Source of the DNA: Eremothecium cymbalariae DBVPG#7215
Taxonomy: Eukaryota; Ascomycota; Saccharomycetes; Saccharomycetales; Saccharomycetaceae
Assembly (NCBI RefSeq): GCF_000235365.1
Contig: NC_016450.1
Coordinates: forward strand, 558,001-622,000
Direction of reading: 5' to 3'
Length of the DNA: 64,000 nt
Part shown: positions 10,253 through 19,835 of the stretch, one piece after another
How the letters are laid out: each line of letters starts with the position of its first letter
How positions within the stretch are numbered: the stretch's first letter is position 1
Position numbers and translations under genes: made by a program
Notes under the pieces: model-generated
The model's database searches: none
Seen by the model: only the letters and a program-made list of their open reading frames with translations
Told to the model about the DNA's origin: nothing

Positions 10253-10368
10253 GCGGATTTAGCTCAGTTGGGAGAGCGCCAGACTGAAGAAAAGCGAAAC
10301 CGCGTCTCCCGTGTGTCCGCCCGTTCTCCGCAATCTGGAGGTCCTGTGTTCGATCCACAGAATTCGCA
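10253..10368 (+). tRNA. tF(GAA): tRNA-Phe (anticodon GAA) with a 43-nt intron
   Basis: Exon 1 is 10253-10289 (37 nt, ending in the anticodon GAA plus G37) and exon 2 is 10333-10368 (36 nt). The exons match the well-known yeast tRNA-Phe, and the acceptor stem GCGGATT pairs with AATTCGC. The B box GTTCGATCC is present. The intron at 10290-10332 sits at the canonical position 37/38 and contains TTC, able to pair with the anticodon. It is more than twice the 18-19 nt of the S. cerevisiae intron. A T7 run at 10375-10381 is the Pol III terminator. Confidence 0.97.
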
Positions 10369-10711
10369 AACCCCTTTTTTTGGTTCCACCCAACGGAGCA
10401 CGTGCATGGTGATAACAGCTGTGAAGAAAAAGAAAAAATTTCCTGTTGGAGCAATGGCCTTAGATATTTTAACTTGTTTTGTACTCCTTTAACTTGTTTG
10501 AGATAGTGATCTTTTGCAGTAGTAAAGTGGTATAGTACAGTATACACCAAATTAACAAATCAAGGAATAGTAGAGAACTCTGTGATAGTTACGTTTTTGA
10601 CAAAGAGGATTAGCTGATACCAGAAAAAAAACGAGTTTATAGTGTGTGCTGCCGATCCCGCTATTATCGTGCTACGAAAAGATTTGTATTGAAAGAACAA
10701 GTAAGCCAAAG
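10369..10711 (+). promoter_or_regulatory. MCM1 upstream region
   Basis: Begins with the tRNA-Phe terminator. The 255 bases before the MCM1 start (after an ATG at 10453) contain no ATG on the coding strand, consistent with a clean leader. No specific operator is identified. Confidence 0.4.
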
Positions 10712-11374
10712 ATGTCTGACACAGAGAAACAAGATCAACCTCAACAGAAGGAGAGGAGAAAAATCGAAATCAAGTTTATTCAAGATAAGACTAGGCGTCA
10801 TATCACATTTTCGAAACGTAAGCATGGGATTATGAAGAAGGCGTATGAATTGTCTGTGTTGACTGGCACCCAGGTTCTTCTTCTTGTTGTGTCCGAGACA
10901 GGACTTGTTTACACTTTTACGACTCCAAAATTTCAGCCTATAGTGACACAACCTGAGGGTAAGAATCTTATTCAAGCATGTTTGAACGCACCTGAGGAAG
11001 AAGAGGAGGACGAGGACGAGGAGGACGATGATGAGGAAATCAAGGACGAGGATAAACCAGACGTTTCTGTGGGTGGTGTTGCTGGTCCAAACGCCGTTCA
11101 AGATGCGTCGGGGAATCCTAACGCAGTTAATGTTGGTGTACCATCGAACGACCATGTTGCAGCTGCACATTCGGTTGCTGCAGGGGCTGCAGCGCACCAT
11201 CATCACCACCATCATCATCATGCAGCGGCGGCGGCAGTGGCGGCGCATCATCAGCAGCTTCCTCCTCAGCAGCAGCAGAATTTTAATAATCCTGCCGCCT
11301 ACTTGAATGCTGAGCAGGCTGCTGTTTACCAGCAGTATTTCAACGGTGTGAACTCACAACAAGGTCAATATTGA
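10712..11374 (+). CDS. MCM1: MADS-box transcription factor Mcm1
   Basis: A 220-residue protein. ATG 10712 was chosen because translation then begins MSDTEKQ, as in Mcm1 orthologues; the longer frame to 10646 starts at GTG. Mcm1 binds CC(A/T)6GG-type sites with partner proteins to control mating-type, cell-cycle and metabolic genes. The MADS box and SAM domain occupy about residues 12-95 (RRKIEIKFIQDKTRRHITFS, then KRKHGIMKKAYELSVLTG and LLLVVSETGLVYTFTTPKF). An acidic tract of about 25 residues follows, then an Ala/His/Gln-rich tail with nine consecutive His. No ARG80 copy is adjacent, unlike S. cerevisiae. IOC4 lies downstream on the same strand. Confidence 0.98.
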   Translation: MSDTEKQDQPQQKERRKIEIKFIQDKTRRHITFSKRKHGIMKKAYELSVLTGTQVLLLVVSETGLVYTFTTPKFQPIVTQPEGKNLIQACLNAPEEEEEDEDEEDDDEEIKDEDKPDVSVGGVAGPNAVQDASGNPNAVNVGVPSNDHVAAAHSVAAGAAAHHHHHHHHHAAAAAVAAHHQQLPPQQQQNFNNPAAYLNAEQAAVYQQYFNGVNSQQGQY

Positions 11375-11715
11375 GTCGCCGCATTCCATTTTCCAGCCAT
11401 CCCCCCTGTCCGTATTGATTATTAACTTTTTTTAATTACCAAATCTCCTCCTCTTCTCCAAGCCCTCTATTTACCCTCTGCAAGACATATATGAATGGAT
11501 TTTTTGTTGTGCACTGACTTTTCCTTCCATTTCATTTTTTTATCAACTCTATATCTCTTGTATCTCTTTTGTTTATCTGATCATACATGGGAATCGTTTT
11601 TATTTCTCCTCTTTCGTCTACATCTTTCTCCCCAACCTCTCACATTTACAGGCTATTTCTCGTGAATAGCCAAGGGTATTATTAAATTGAATCCACACTA
11701 TTTCACCTTTCATGC

Positions 11716-11759
<44 letters not shown>

Positions 11760-12472
11760 CCTCTGCCGTTGCCTCCCTTTTCGGTTCCGTTGAACTCATG
11801 ACACTTAACCCTGTACCTCATCAGTATCCCATTCTCAGCCCCATCCACAAGCCCCCCTTCGTACCAAATTCTGAGTCTTAATATTTGTATTGTCTGTGTT
11901 GTATTGTAGCTATGCGGTCCCTCGGCAAATATACCCACTATAGCAACAAGACGCATTATTATATATACCTTTAGACATCTCCCTCCCTCTCTCCCTCCGT
12001 ACCGGTCCCTCCCATATAACTGCCCATTCCATCTACTGCTGATCGTTTGTATTTTTAATTCAGTCTTGTTTTATTTAAAGGATTTATCTCATCGTCTGGA
12101 TAGCGTCTAGACGTATCGCACAATTCAATCGACGTTTCCGCTCTCTATGCAAAAACAAAAAATTATTGAAAGAGCAGCAGCAAGATTTAAAGATGGAAAG
12201 AATGAGTTGAATTGAATGAGTGAGAGAGAGAGCCCGTACTCGTTAAGTAAGGTTTATAAAAGACAAAAGCTACAGATTGTAAGGGGGCATTCAGACGGTG
12301 ACCATTTGGTAGTTTCGATAGTTGGTTTTATCAGCAGAGATAATTTTTTGGGATTATATATTGTTATAATCCATCTTTATTGGTTTGTTTGGAGCACATC
12401 GCGATCGACAAATATTGGTAGCTGTTGGTTTTAGAGGTTGAGGATCGAGTGAGTTTTAATTCAGAAGGAACA
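11375..12472. other. Intergenic region MCM1 to IOC4 with TTA microsatellite
   Basis: Pyrimidine-rich 3' flank of MCM1, a (TTA)14 tract at 11717-11759, then AT-rich DNA up to IOC4. Several ATGs on the coding strand lie within 300 bp of the IOC4 start, so a long mRNA leader is unlikely. No coding sequence is seen. Confidence 0.6.
11717..11759. repeat. (TTA)n microsatellite
   Basis: Uninterrupted TTA trinucleotide repeat of 43 bp in the MCM1-IOC4 intergenic region. Confidence 0.98.
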
Positions 12473-13903
12473 ATGCCAGCTAAACATGTTTATCAGCCTA
12501 CAGATATTGTGCTTGCGAAAATGAAGGGGTATCCTTCTTGGCCTGCGATGATTATTCCGAATGAAATCATACCGCCTAATGTGATCAGACTACACCGGAA
12601 GAACCAGCGTCAGGGCGAGGATGTAGATGATGAGGCGGAACAGGATGATGCTGAGGAGAGTGATTCCAAGTATATTGTATATTCAGATTTGCTCAAGTTT
12701 CGGAGGTTTGATAAGGTACAGTCGTCCTACTGTCTGAAGTTCTTGTGTGATGACACGTACACGTGGCTTAAGGCTCAAGATATGTCACCGTTAACCGTGG
12801 AGCAATGTAAGGAGTGGCTGAGTAAGTCTAACAAGTCGAAGAAGAAACAGAATAGTAAGAACAAAAAGTTGGTGGAGGCTTATGAGATGGCGATGAAGGG
12901 CACGGATGGGATTGACGTGTGGGAGTTTGTGGAGTATGGTAGTTCTGGAAGACCGGAAGACGAGGAAGAATATCTTGAAGAATCCACGCCTGGTGATGAT
13001 GATCCGGAAGACTCAGTTGAGTTTCAAGATGAAGAAGAGGATGAGGATGAGGATGAAGAAGAAGTCGGGGGTGCTACTAATGGGAGCAAACTCTCGCCGA
13101 AGAGGAAAGAAAGGGTAACTTTGAAGCCTACGAGGAGCAGTAAGAGACAGAGGGCAGCAAGAGAGAGGAAGGAACAAGAGGTGAAACCCAAGCGACAGAC
13201 TCGTTCTTCGAGATCAAAGAGAGAAGTTGCTCTAGCTCAGGTTGACAATACAAGCGACTTGAAGGGCATAGAAAATGATAAAGATGTTGAATCAGGATCC
13301 AAAAGGACTATTGGACGTAGTAAGAAAACTGCATCAGATAAGAAACAGGCAAATAGTAAGAAAAATAAGATTCAAGAACCCCAGCGATACAAGTACGAGG
13401 ATGACGAGAATTGGGAGATTGTTGGTATGGGTCCTCAGGATCTGACCATAAATTCATCTAACCCACTCCTCAATAGACTCTCACAAAAGAAAAATCTAGA
13501 ACTTCATAACGAGTTAAAACTTGACCTTCAAGATAAGCTGTTTATGATCAACAGGCTTCTCCTGGATGGAGTATTAAGTAGCGAGGCTTCTCAGGATGAA
13601 TTTGAGATCATAATCGATGAAATAGATATTGCCATCAGTATGAAGGGATCTCACAACGAACTCATTACTGTTTTTCTTGCAAACAACGAGCTCTTGGCCA
13701 ATCTGCGTGCCCTTTTCAACTTGAAGCAGAATCAGCTCAAGGCATTCAACCTCTGGGATAAATTTATGGCCATATTCGATGAAGTCTACGGCTTTGAATT
13801 TACACCTGAGGCTCAACCTTGGTCACTGGACGCTATGAATACTCAAGAATCTGCTACCCATGCAGGACCGGACAGACTATCTCCTCAGCCGAATGGGGGT
13901 TAA
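12473..13903 (+). CDS. IOC4: PWWP-domain chromatin remodelling subunit Ioc4
   Basis: A 476-residue protein from ATG 12473 (the frame extends to a TTG at 12425). Ioc4 is a subunit of the Isw1b remodeller. Its PWWP domain reads H3K36 methylation and recruits Isw1 to gene bodies. The PWWP domain is at about residues 6-110, with KMKGYPSWPAMIIP as the characteristic core, interrupted by an acidic loop (DDEAEQDDAEESDS). A strongly acidic stretch and Lys/Arg-rich NLS-like region occupy about 160-310, and a helical C-terminal domain about 320-460. Length equals S. cerevisiae Ioc4 (475). The MCM1-IOC4 adjacency matches YMR043W-YMR044W. Confidence 0.95.
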   Translation: MPAKHVYQPTDIVLAKMKGYPSWPAMIIPNEIIPPNVIRLHRKNQRQGEDVDDEAEQDDAEESDSKYIVYSDLLKFRRFDKVQSSYCLKFLCDDTYTWLKAQDMSPLTVEQCKEWLSKSNKSKKKQNSKNKKLVEAYEMAMKGTDGIDVWEFVEYGSSGRPEDEEEYLEESTPGDDDPEDSVEFQDEEEDEDEDEEEVGGATNGSKLSPKRKERVTLKPTRSSKRQRAARERKEQEVKPKRQTRSSRSKREVALAQVDNTSDLKGIENDKDVESGSKRTIGRSKKTASDKKQANSKKNKIQEPQRYKYEDDENWEIVGMGPQDLTINSSNPLLNRLSQKKNLELHNELKLDLQDKLFMINRLLLDGVLSSEASQDEFEIIIDEIDIAISMKGSHNELITVFLANNELLANLRALFNLKQNQLKAFNLWDKFMAIFDEVYGFEFTPEAQPWSLDAMNTQESATHAGPDRLSPQPNGG

Positions 13904-14445
13904 CCGCCCTCTGTCTTCAATCACTCCATCTCTTCTCACTTAACCTTCCCGCACCCCCAATGTCCTATTTTACCATCGCCATATTTTCGTATGCTTCTTT
14001 TATAGACAAATTAATCATCTTGCTTCTGTATAACTAATTACTGGTACCTTCTCACAATACTCTTCCGCCAAGTACTGTACTGATGCCCGTTGTACAGTTT
14101 GATCTCCAAACACCACGAAGTTCGCGGAATGCCTATTCCCCGTTAGTGGCATGACTTACGTAATTAATTAATCCTCGAGCGTCGGGCCTCGAGCGTACCC
14201 CCGGATTTAACTATCTTAGCAGAACAAGCAACCCATACATCTTACGTAACCTCGAGCCCCAAAGGAAATTTTTAACAATCGCTCACTCAACAAATTATAG
14301 ACTAGCTGGCAAATTGTCCAGACGAAGAGTCAGTCTTGTCATATTTTCGGGCACATAGTAGGCCAACGTTTTCACTTTCTGAAGTTTGCATAGCCTTTCT
14401 AAGATCGCTTTCACTTGAATCACAGTTCCATCATCTATATACAAT
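13904..14445 (+). promoter_or_regulatory. YNK1 upstream region with duplicated TTACGTAA / CCTCGAGC elements
   Basis: The 8-bp palindrome TTACGTAA (a bZIP/Yap-type site) occurs at 14156-14163 and 14242-14249. CCTCGAGC occurs at 14172, 14186 and 14250, the last directly abutting the second TTACGTAA. Together they form a reiterated module 190-290 bp upstream of the YNK1 ATG. Factor identity is inferred from consensus only. Confidence 0.45.
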
Positions 14446-14907
14446 ATGTCTGATCAAACTCAAAGAACTTTTATCGCTGTTAAGCCAGATGGTGTCCAAA
14501 GAGGGCTAATCTCGCAGATTTTGGCTCGTTTTGAGAACCGTGGCTATAAATTAGTCGGCATCAAGATGATTGTACCAACTGAGGCATTGTTGAGGGAACA
14601 CTACGCTGAACATGTTGACAGGCCTTTCTTCCCAAAGTTGCTTGCTCACATGACTTCTGGTCCTGTCGCAGCTATGGTCTGGGAGGGTTCTGATGTGGTT
14701 GCTCAAGGTCGTACTGTTTTGGGTGCTACCAACCCATCAAATGCTCTTCCAGGTACCATCAGAGGTGACTTTGGTATCGATATGGGTAGAAATGTTTGCC
14801 ATGGTTCAGACTCTGTTGCATCTGCTGAAAGAGAGATTAACTTGTGGTTCAAAAAAGAAGAGCTTGCTGACTGGACGTTGAGTCAACACAAGTGGATCTA
14901 CGAGTGA
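14446..14907 (+). CDS. YNK1: Nucleoside diphosphate kinase Ynk1
   Basis: A 153-residue protein, the standard length for this family. It transfers the gamma phosphate from NTPs to NDPs through a phosphohistidine. The active-site motif NVCHGSDS places the catalytic His at residue 119. The N-terminal strand [15 protein letters not shown] and the [15 protein letters not shown] segment (nucleotide binding) are typical. It ends in HKWIYE. It is cytosolic with a minor mitochondrial fraction in S. cerevisiae. The start at ATG 14446 gives MSDQTQRTF, matching orthologues. It corresponds to YKL067W and lies between YMR044W- and YKL065C-equivalents, again showing merged ancestral blocks. Confidence 0.98.
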   Translation: MSDQTQRTFIAVKPDGVQRGLISQILARFENRGYKLVGIKMIVPTEALLREHYAEHVDRPFFPKLLAHMTSGPVAAMVWEGSDVVAQGRTVLGATNPSNALPGTIRGDFGIDMGRNVCHGSDSVASAEREINLWFKKEELADWTLSQHKWIYE

Positions 14908-15578
14908 ATGATCTCCTGTTGAGCCTGTATAGTCCACTGTATAGAACTACTCATTACATTTATATATTTGAATAAAAGAGTAAACAAATATATATATATT
15001 AAGAATAGTTAATTGTTATGTTTGGAAACCATATATTCTTCCTTAAAGATCAGTCGAAAACGACCGGCTAGCACTTACATATATACATTCAGCGAGATGA
15101 TAAACTTTTTAAGAAGATCAATTACATTTTGGTTAGGCTATTCCAAAAACCAGTGGCTTATAATTGTGCTTCTGTATTGGTCCCACTGAGACGTGAGTGG
15201 GCTGGAATTAATAATGGCGTCGTTCGTTTTTCTGCTACGGCCAAGTGCCGCTGTAACAAAATGAGCAATGGCCATTAAGAGCAGATTTGAGTAAAAGGCA
15301 AAATGAAGAAAGGGGCGACCATCAAATAATCTTTGTGAACAACTCTCAGGATAATAAATGTTCGGCCTTTTATACCTTATATGTATAATTTCAATTTACT
15401 AATATCAAGTGAAATTTCTAAAATCTGACATCCATCTAAATTATGTATATTTATACCGTAGTGATTTTTCCTTAAATCTCCTTGAAAATCGTTTGTGTGT
15501 AATATAGAAAAGAGTTGAAACGAGAGTGCCCCTACAAGCTTTAAGACAGGCAATATCAAAGAGGGTGAATATAAAAGG
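14908..15578. other. Intergenic region YNK1 to YET1
   Basis: AT-rich with TATATA runs just after YNK1. There is a short imperfect dyad around 15180-15205 (CCCACT/AGTGGG). No ATG-started frame of interest and no tRNA. Confidence 0.5.
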
Positions 15579-16154
15579 ATGTCGGTTTATCTATCGCTGC
15601 TATTTGGGTTTTTGGTTATGGAGATGGTGGTACTTTTTATCTTGGTTATGCCTTTACCGCACTTGCTGAGAAGGGTTATAGTCGTCAACTCGGAGAAGTT
15701 GTTGAGAACATCAGAGTTAAAGACAGCCGTTTGGATATCATATGCGTTAATTGGACTCCTATTCCTGGATTCTTGGAAAAGAGTTTCACAAGCGGAGAAA
15801 CACTACGAGGACGGGTTTGGGGATAGAATGATGGAATCTTCAATGCAGAATTTTGTGACAAAGACGTACAATCAGCGAAATTTGTACATTACGGGATTCA
15901 TTTTGTACTTTAGTATATGCATTCCAACTGTTTTAAAAGTCATCGAAAGCCTATCAAAGCATGAGCAGTTACTTAAAGAGGGAACCACATTGAAGGAGGA
16001 AACGAAGGATTTGAAGGCATTGGAAGTTGAGTTGAAGAATAAGAAAGCTACACTAAAGGCATTGAAGGCTCAGAAGGCTAACTTGGAGGCTCATTTCGAT
16101 AAAGTTACAGAACCAAGTGAACGTAAGACGGCCAAGACAAAGAAACGCGAGTAG
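15579..16154 (+). CDS. YET1: ER membrane protein of the BAP31 family (Yet1-like)
   Basis: A 191-residue protein with three predicted membrane segments: about 1-25, 45-65 (WISYALIGLLFLDSW) and 103-120 (YITGFILYFSICIPTVL). A cytosolic coiled-coil-like, Lys/Glu-rich tail follows. The last four residues, KKRE, fit a dilysine (KKxx) ER-retrieval signal. BAP31-family proteins handle sorting and quality control of membrane proteins at the ER; in yeast Yet1 acts with Yet3 and affects INO1 control. This single locus corresponds to the YET1 (YKL065C)/YET2 (YMR040W) pair. It is convergent with ARA2. Confidence 0.92.
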   Translation: MSVYLSLLFGFLVMEMVVLFILVMPLPHLLRRVIVVNSEKLLRTSELKTAVWISYALIGLLFLDSWKRVSQAEKHYEDGFGDRMMESSMQNFVTKTYNQRNLYITGFILYFSICIPTVLKVIESLSKHEQLLKEGTTLKEETKDLKALEVELKNKKATLKALKAQKANLEAHFDKVTEPSERKTAKTKKRE

Positions 16155-16286
16155 GTTATAAGGCTTGCACCAGCTTACAGTGTTCTTTATTTAATGTTTT
16201 ATTTTTTGCGTTTAATCATATGAAGTATGTATATATTTCTAACAGTAGTTATCAACGCCCGGAAAGTTCCAGATAAAGCCAAGAAA

Positions 16287-17309
16287 TCAAGAGATAACGT
16301 GAGGGATACCGGACTCCCATTTCTCATTCAAATGATCACCGAAGATATTCTTCTGGATGTGGGCAACGATTGCTTCATCCTTTTCATCCAGTTTTCCACC
16401 GTTATCGGCAACTTTCCAGTAGCCGTTTAAGGCAGATTTGAGTTCGTCAACGGTGCTCACACCAAGAACGGTAGGCCCTTTATGAATCCATTTAGAGATA
16501 CTGTAACGAGTAGCCAGTTCAGCCAATTCAGGAATACCATTCTCAGCAGCATATTTGATGCTTTTTTGGGCACATTCAAGCAACTCAGGCGAGCAAGGAT
16601 GGTCCTTGATAGTGCCCTTAGATCTAAGCAATGACATGCAGACAACGGACCCGTTACTCACAACTTTAATGTTAGATTCCTTAAAGAAACGGTCTCCTTC
16701 TTTTTCCAAAACCACCGACTGTAAAGTTAGGTTGCAATACGACAATACAGCGTCTAATGGTCCAATCTCAGGAACACCACAACATGTCTTACTAACATAC
16801 AACAAAAGATCTACCGGGTAACCACTAATTCCAATATGCCTTATGACGCCTTCGTCCTTGAGCTTTCTTAATTCGCGCAACGCTTCCCAAATCTTGTCAT
16901 ATTCGACATACTCAATATCATGTAAGTACACCAAGTCCAAATAATCAGTATGTAACCGTTCACATGACCGCTTCACACTAAACCGTACGTTTTCCTTCGA
17001 GTAATTGAATTCAGCCCTCCCAACTCTCCCAACTTTCGTACAAATAAAGTACTCCTCTCTTGGGAACTCATCTTTTATTTCCTGTAGCGCCTTGCCATAG
17101 ATAATCTCGCTCGGACCATAGTATGGCGATGTGTCAATTGCATTGATGCCCCGCGACATAGCATATCTTAACAACTCAACAGTTGGAACTGAGTAAGGAT
17201 CGTCATTATACCAATTGTCCATCAGAGTGGCTCCTCCTAGAATCAACCTCGGTAATTCCGTAATTGGAGCATTCTTGACTACTTTTTTAATTGCTCCAAT
17301 TGTTCTCAT
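16287..17309 (-). CDS. ARA2: NAD-dependent D-arabinose dehydrogenase (aldo-keto reductase)
   Basis: A 340-residue aldo-keto reductase. Ara2 oxidises D-arabinose to D-arabinono-1,4-lactone, a step of D-erythroascorbate synthesis. The catalytic tetrad is visible: Asp59 (INAIDTSPYYG), Tyr64, Lys92 (ICTKVG) and His130 (LVYLHDIE). The N-terminal LILGGATLM is the usual first strand. Length is close to S. cerevisiae Ara2 (335), and the YET1-convergent position fits YMR041C. It is cytosolic with no signal peptide. Other AKR subfamilies are possible in principle, but the locus context supports ARA2. Confidence 0.93.
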   Translation of the reverse strand: MRTIGAIKKVVKNAPITELPRLILGGATLMDNWYNDDPYSVPTVELLRYAMSRGINAIDTSPYYGPSEIIYGKALQEIKDEFPREEYFICTKVGRVGRAEFNYSKENVRFSVKRSCERLHTDYLDLVYLHDIEYVEYDKIWEALRELRKLKDEGVIRHIGISGYPVDLLLYVSKTCCGVPEIGPLDAVLSYCNLTLQSVVLEKEGDRFFKESNIKVVSNGSVVCMSLLRSKGTIKDHPCSPELLECAQKSIKYAAENGIPELAELATRYSISKWIHKGPTVLGVSTVDELKSALNGYWKVADNGGKLDEKDEAIVAHIQKNIFGDHLNEKWESGIPHVIS

Positions 17310-18499
17310 CTTGATTTTTAGCTGTTACTTGTTCTTCCTCCTTGTAGGTTCCTTGTGCTTGAAGCCTTTTTGTTCGTTTTTCTTCCAATTAGAAAAGTGA
17401 TATAAAAGAAAATGTTATAAAGTCCTCCCAACGACAAAAACCTTCACCGTCCTACGTACCATATAATAACTATATTTAAATATTTCTGCCCAACTTGCTC
17501 TGCACAACGACAAGACACCATGTGCTTGTTTCTGTCATTGCTACACTTAATTAAGTAAGCTTAGTAATGCCTTTTTTACACCTTACGCCTGTTTCACAAT
17601 CGTGAAAACTCGCTTTTAATGCACTTTTACTATGTAATAACCCCACTTTGTATATGTTTATAAAATCAACCCCCCCCCCCCCCCTCCCGCTTCAATTCCA
17701 ACAAGCTTCCTTCTGCGGCAATACAATTATAAATTATCTAAGCTTTCAACAACTGCGCATCAGTTTCTCTTTCCTGCTCTACAGGTATCGATCGATCCTT
17801 ATGAGCATATAGATACACACACCATAGTCCTGCTACTATAATTCACACAGATATAACCTTCTTCACTCCTGTAGCCTCAATCACCCTGCCCAGACCTTTC
17901 TAAGATCCTCCTACTTCCACCAGCAACTACTTCCACACTTCCCCATTATCACACTAATGCTGCGTCTTTTCCTTACCGTTTTTTCAGCTTCTATAAAACT
18001 ATTAAGATTACATTAATGTCTCCAAAACACGCTGCTCCCGAATCTTTTACTACATGATAACCTTTATCCTATCTCTACCTACATTTATAAAACGATCCTG
18101 CATGTCACCACGACCATCTCTCTGCCGAGCGCGCTGGCGCACCGAGAAACACATCCTACAGACGTAGCGCAGAACTGATATGAGTTGTTAAAACATACTG
18201 ATTTGTAGACAAGAATATTTACGGCTACATTAAGAACAAGCTGCACAATAATATGGGCTTTCCTCTTTTTGGGAATTGGGAATTTTCAATGTGTTCTTGC
18301 TGCCTTTTTGCTCAGTAGGCTTTTTTCATAAAGTCCCCTCGCTTTCTTTCACCTCTAAGTTTACTTGCTATCCTTATATACTACAGCTTTATCCTTTTTT
18401 CGACCAATTTGCACAGGTTCAATAACACTCTTGAGATAAGGAGAGACGCTAGTGAAAGCAGATCATTTGGAGGGTAGCCAGAAGTGTGCGTAGTGGTCG
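17310..18499. other. Long intergenic region ARA2 / SUB1 (divergent)
   Basis: 1.2 kb, AT-rich, with a C15 homopolymer at 17670-17684 followed by TCCC. GC-rich dyad-like DNA lies near 18125-18145. No ATG-started frame of useful length on either strand. It holds the promoters of ARA2 (minus) and SUB1 (plus). I see nothing further. Confidence 0.5.
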
Positions 18500-19300
18500 A
18501 TGTCATATAACAGCTTTCCAAGCAATCAGCTCTATGGGGGCCATAAGTACAGTAACGGTTATAACGGTGTTTCTTCGGTAAGTGAAAGTGGAGCCACTGG
18601 TGGTGGGAATAAGTATCGTAAAAGGAAGTATCACGAGTCTGGACCTGAGGATAACATCTTTTTTGAGTTAGGAAAGAATAAGCGGGTGACTGTAAGACAG
18701 TTTAGGAATATAAATCTGGTTGATATTAGGGAGTACTACCAGGATGCTGGGACAGGAGAGATGAAACCGGGGAAGAAAGGCATCTCGTTGACCGAGGAGC
18801 AATACGATGAATTGTTACATAACCGGTTTCAGATAGACGATGCTCTGAGACAGTTTGGTTCGAAGAGGAAGAAGTTTAAGATGGTGCCAATGGATGCCTC
18901 TGATGAAGAAGGAGCTGCCATAAAGAAAATTGATCTGAACAAGAGAAAGCGCGTTGAAAACAAGGAGAAGTTGGACGCTAAAGAAGGTGCCAGGAAAGCT
19001 GTTGGAGAGGCCGAGGAGCGAGCCAAGGAAAATGGAATTAAGAAGCATGCTGTGGAACGTGCAGAGATTCCAGCGACAAACCCGCTAAATCCGCGGCTGG
19101 ACGATCTTGCGAATCCCAGACTAGATAATGCAGTGATGAATCCAAGGCTGGATGATCTGGCAAAAAAAGAAAAGCCAAGAGAGAAACAACACATATCTCC
19201 TCATGAAGATGATGATCTGAATTCCAGCGATGAGGATTTCGCTCAAGCATTAGAATCTGAGGTGAGGAGGCAGGATGAAGATATAAGTGAAGAGGAATAA
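18500..19300 (+). CDS. SUB1: Transcriptional coactivator Sub1 (PC4 family)
   Basis: A 266-residue protein. The PC4 ssDNA-binding domain is at about residues 48-118: FFELGKNKRVTVRQF, VDIREYYQDAGTGEMKPGKK, GISLTEEQYDEL and the following helix. Sub1 binds single-stranded DNA and TFIIB and acts in Pol II initiation, elongation, termination and repair. The rest is Lys/Arg/Glu-rich. Residues about 190-225 hold a repeated NPRL(D)DLA motif, three copies. The C-terminus is acidic. S. cerevisiae Sub1 is 292 aa. It is located between ARA2 and MNR2, as expected for YMR039C in a non-duplicated order. Confidence 0.96.
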   Translation: MSYNSFPSNQLYGGHKYSNGYNGVSSVSESGATGGGNKYRKRKYHESGPEDNIFFELGKNKRVTVRQFRNINLVDIREYYQDAGTGEMKPGKKGISLTEEQYDELLHNRFQIDDALRQFGSKRKKFKMVPMDASDEEGAAIKKIDLNKRKRVENKEKLDAKEGARKAVGEAEERAKENGIKKHAVERAEIPATNPLNPRLDDLANPRLDNAVMNPRLDDLAKKEKPREKQHISPHEDDDLNSSDEDFAQALESEVRRQDEDISEEE

Positions 19301-19835
19301 GGTTATAATTTTTTATTTCTCTTTTTTTATAACGAAGAAGGCTCTTTTCCTCCTCCCTCTTCCGTCGTAACTTAACCCTATCGTCCCCCTTTCACCATCA
19401 TGATTACCATTATAAATACTACTATTACTACTGCCACCAACTTCCATCACCATCTGCCGACTTTATCCAACACTCCTAAGACTCCTTTTTTACACCAGCA
19501 TGTATCTTAAGTGTTCGGACGATGGATTATTGACCTTGATATCCCTGCCCATTAGATCAAGGTGGATTTATAGCATCCCAGGGGTTAGCCTACAAGGACC
19601 ATTATGTATACATTTTACGATTTATGTAAAAGATAACTCATCACGTGATTGAATATTTTTCTTTCGGTAACCACGTATTTTCTTGGTTTACGTACGGCCA
19701 ATAACCCGTAGTGGTTTTATTAGCAGATGTTTAGAGAGCAACATAAACATCACGCATCTTAAATGGTTGTTCCAGTGATTCCTAGAGTTATAATTGGAAC
19801 CATCAAGGAGTCCGAGAAGCCATATTCGTAGAGCG
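19301..19835. other. Intergenic region SUB1 to MNR2
   Basis: 3' flank of SUB1, then the MNR2 promoter with a TCACGTGA E-box (Cbf1/Tye7-type) at 19641-19648, about 190 bp upstream of the ATG. No coding sequence is seen. Confidence 0.5.

Noticed and set aside
10077..10262. 60-codon ATG frame ending in the tRNA-Phe gene
   Set aside because: Its last codons overlap the tRNA gene and the product is low complexity; probably chance.
10646..10711. N-terminal extension of MCM1
   Set aside because: Starts at GTG, not ATG, and is absent from Mcm1 orthologues, which begin MSD as at 10712.
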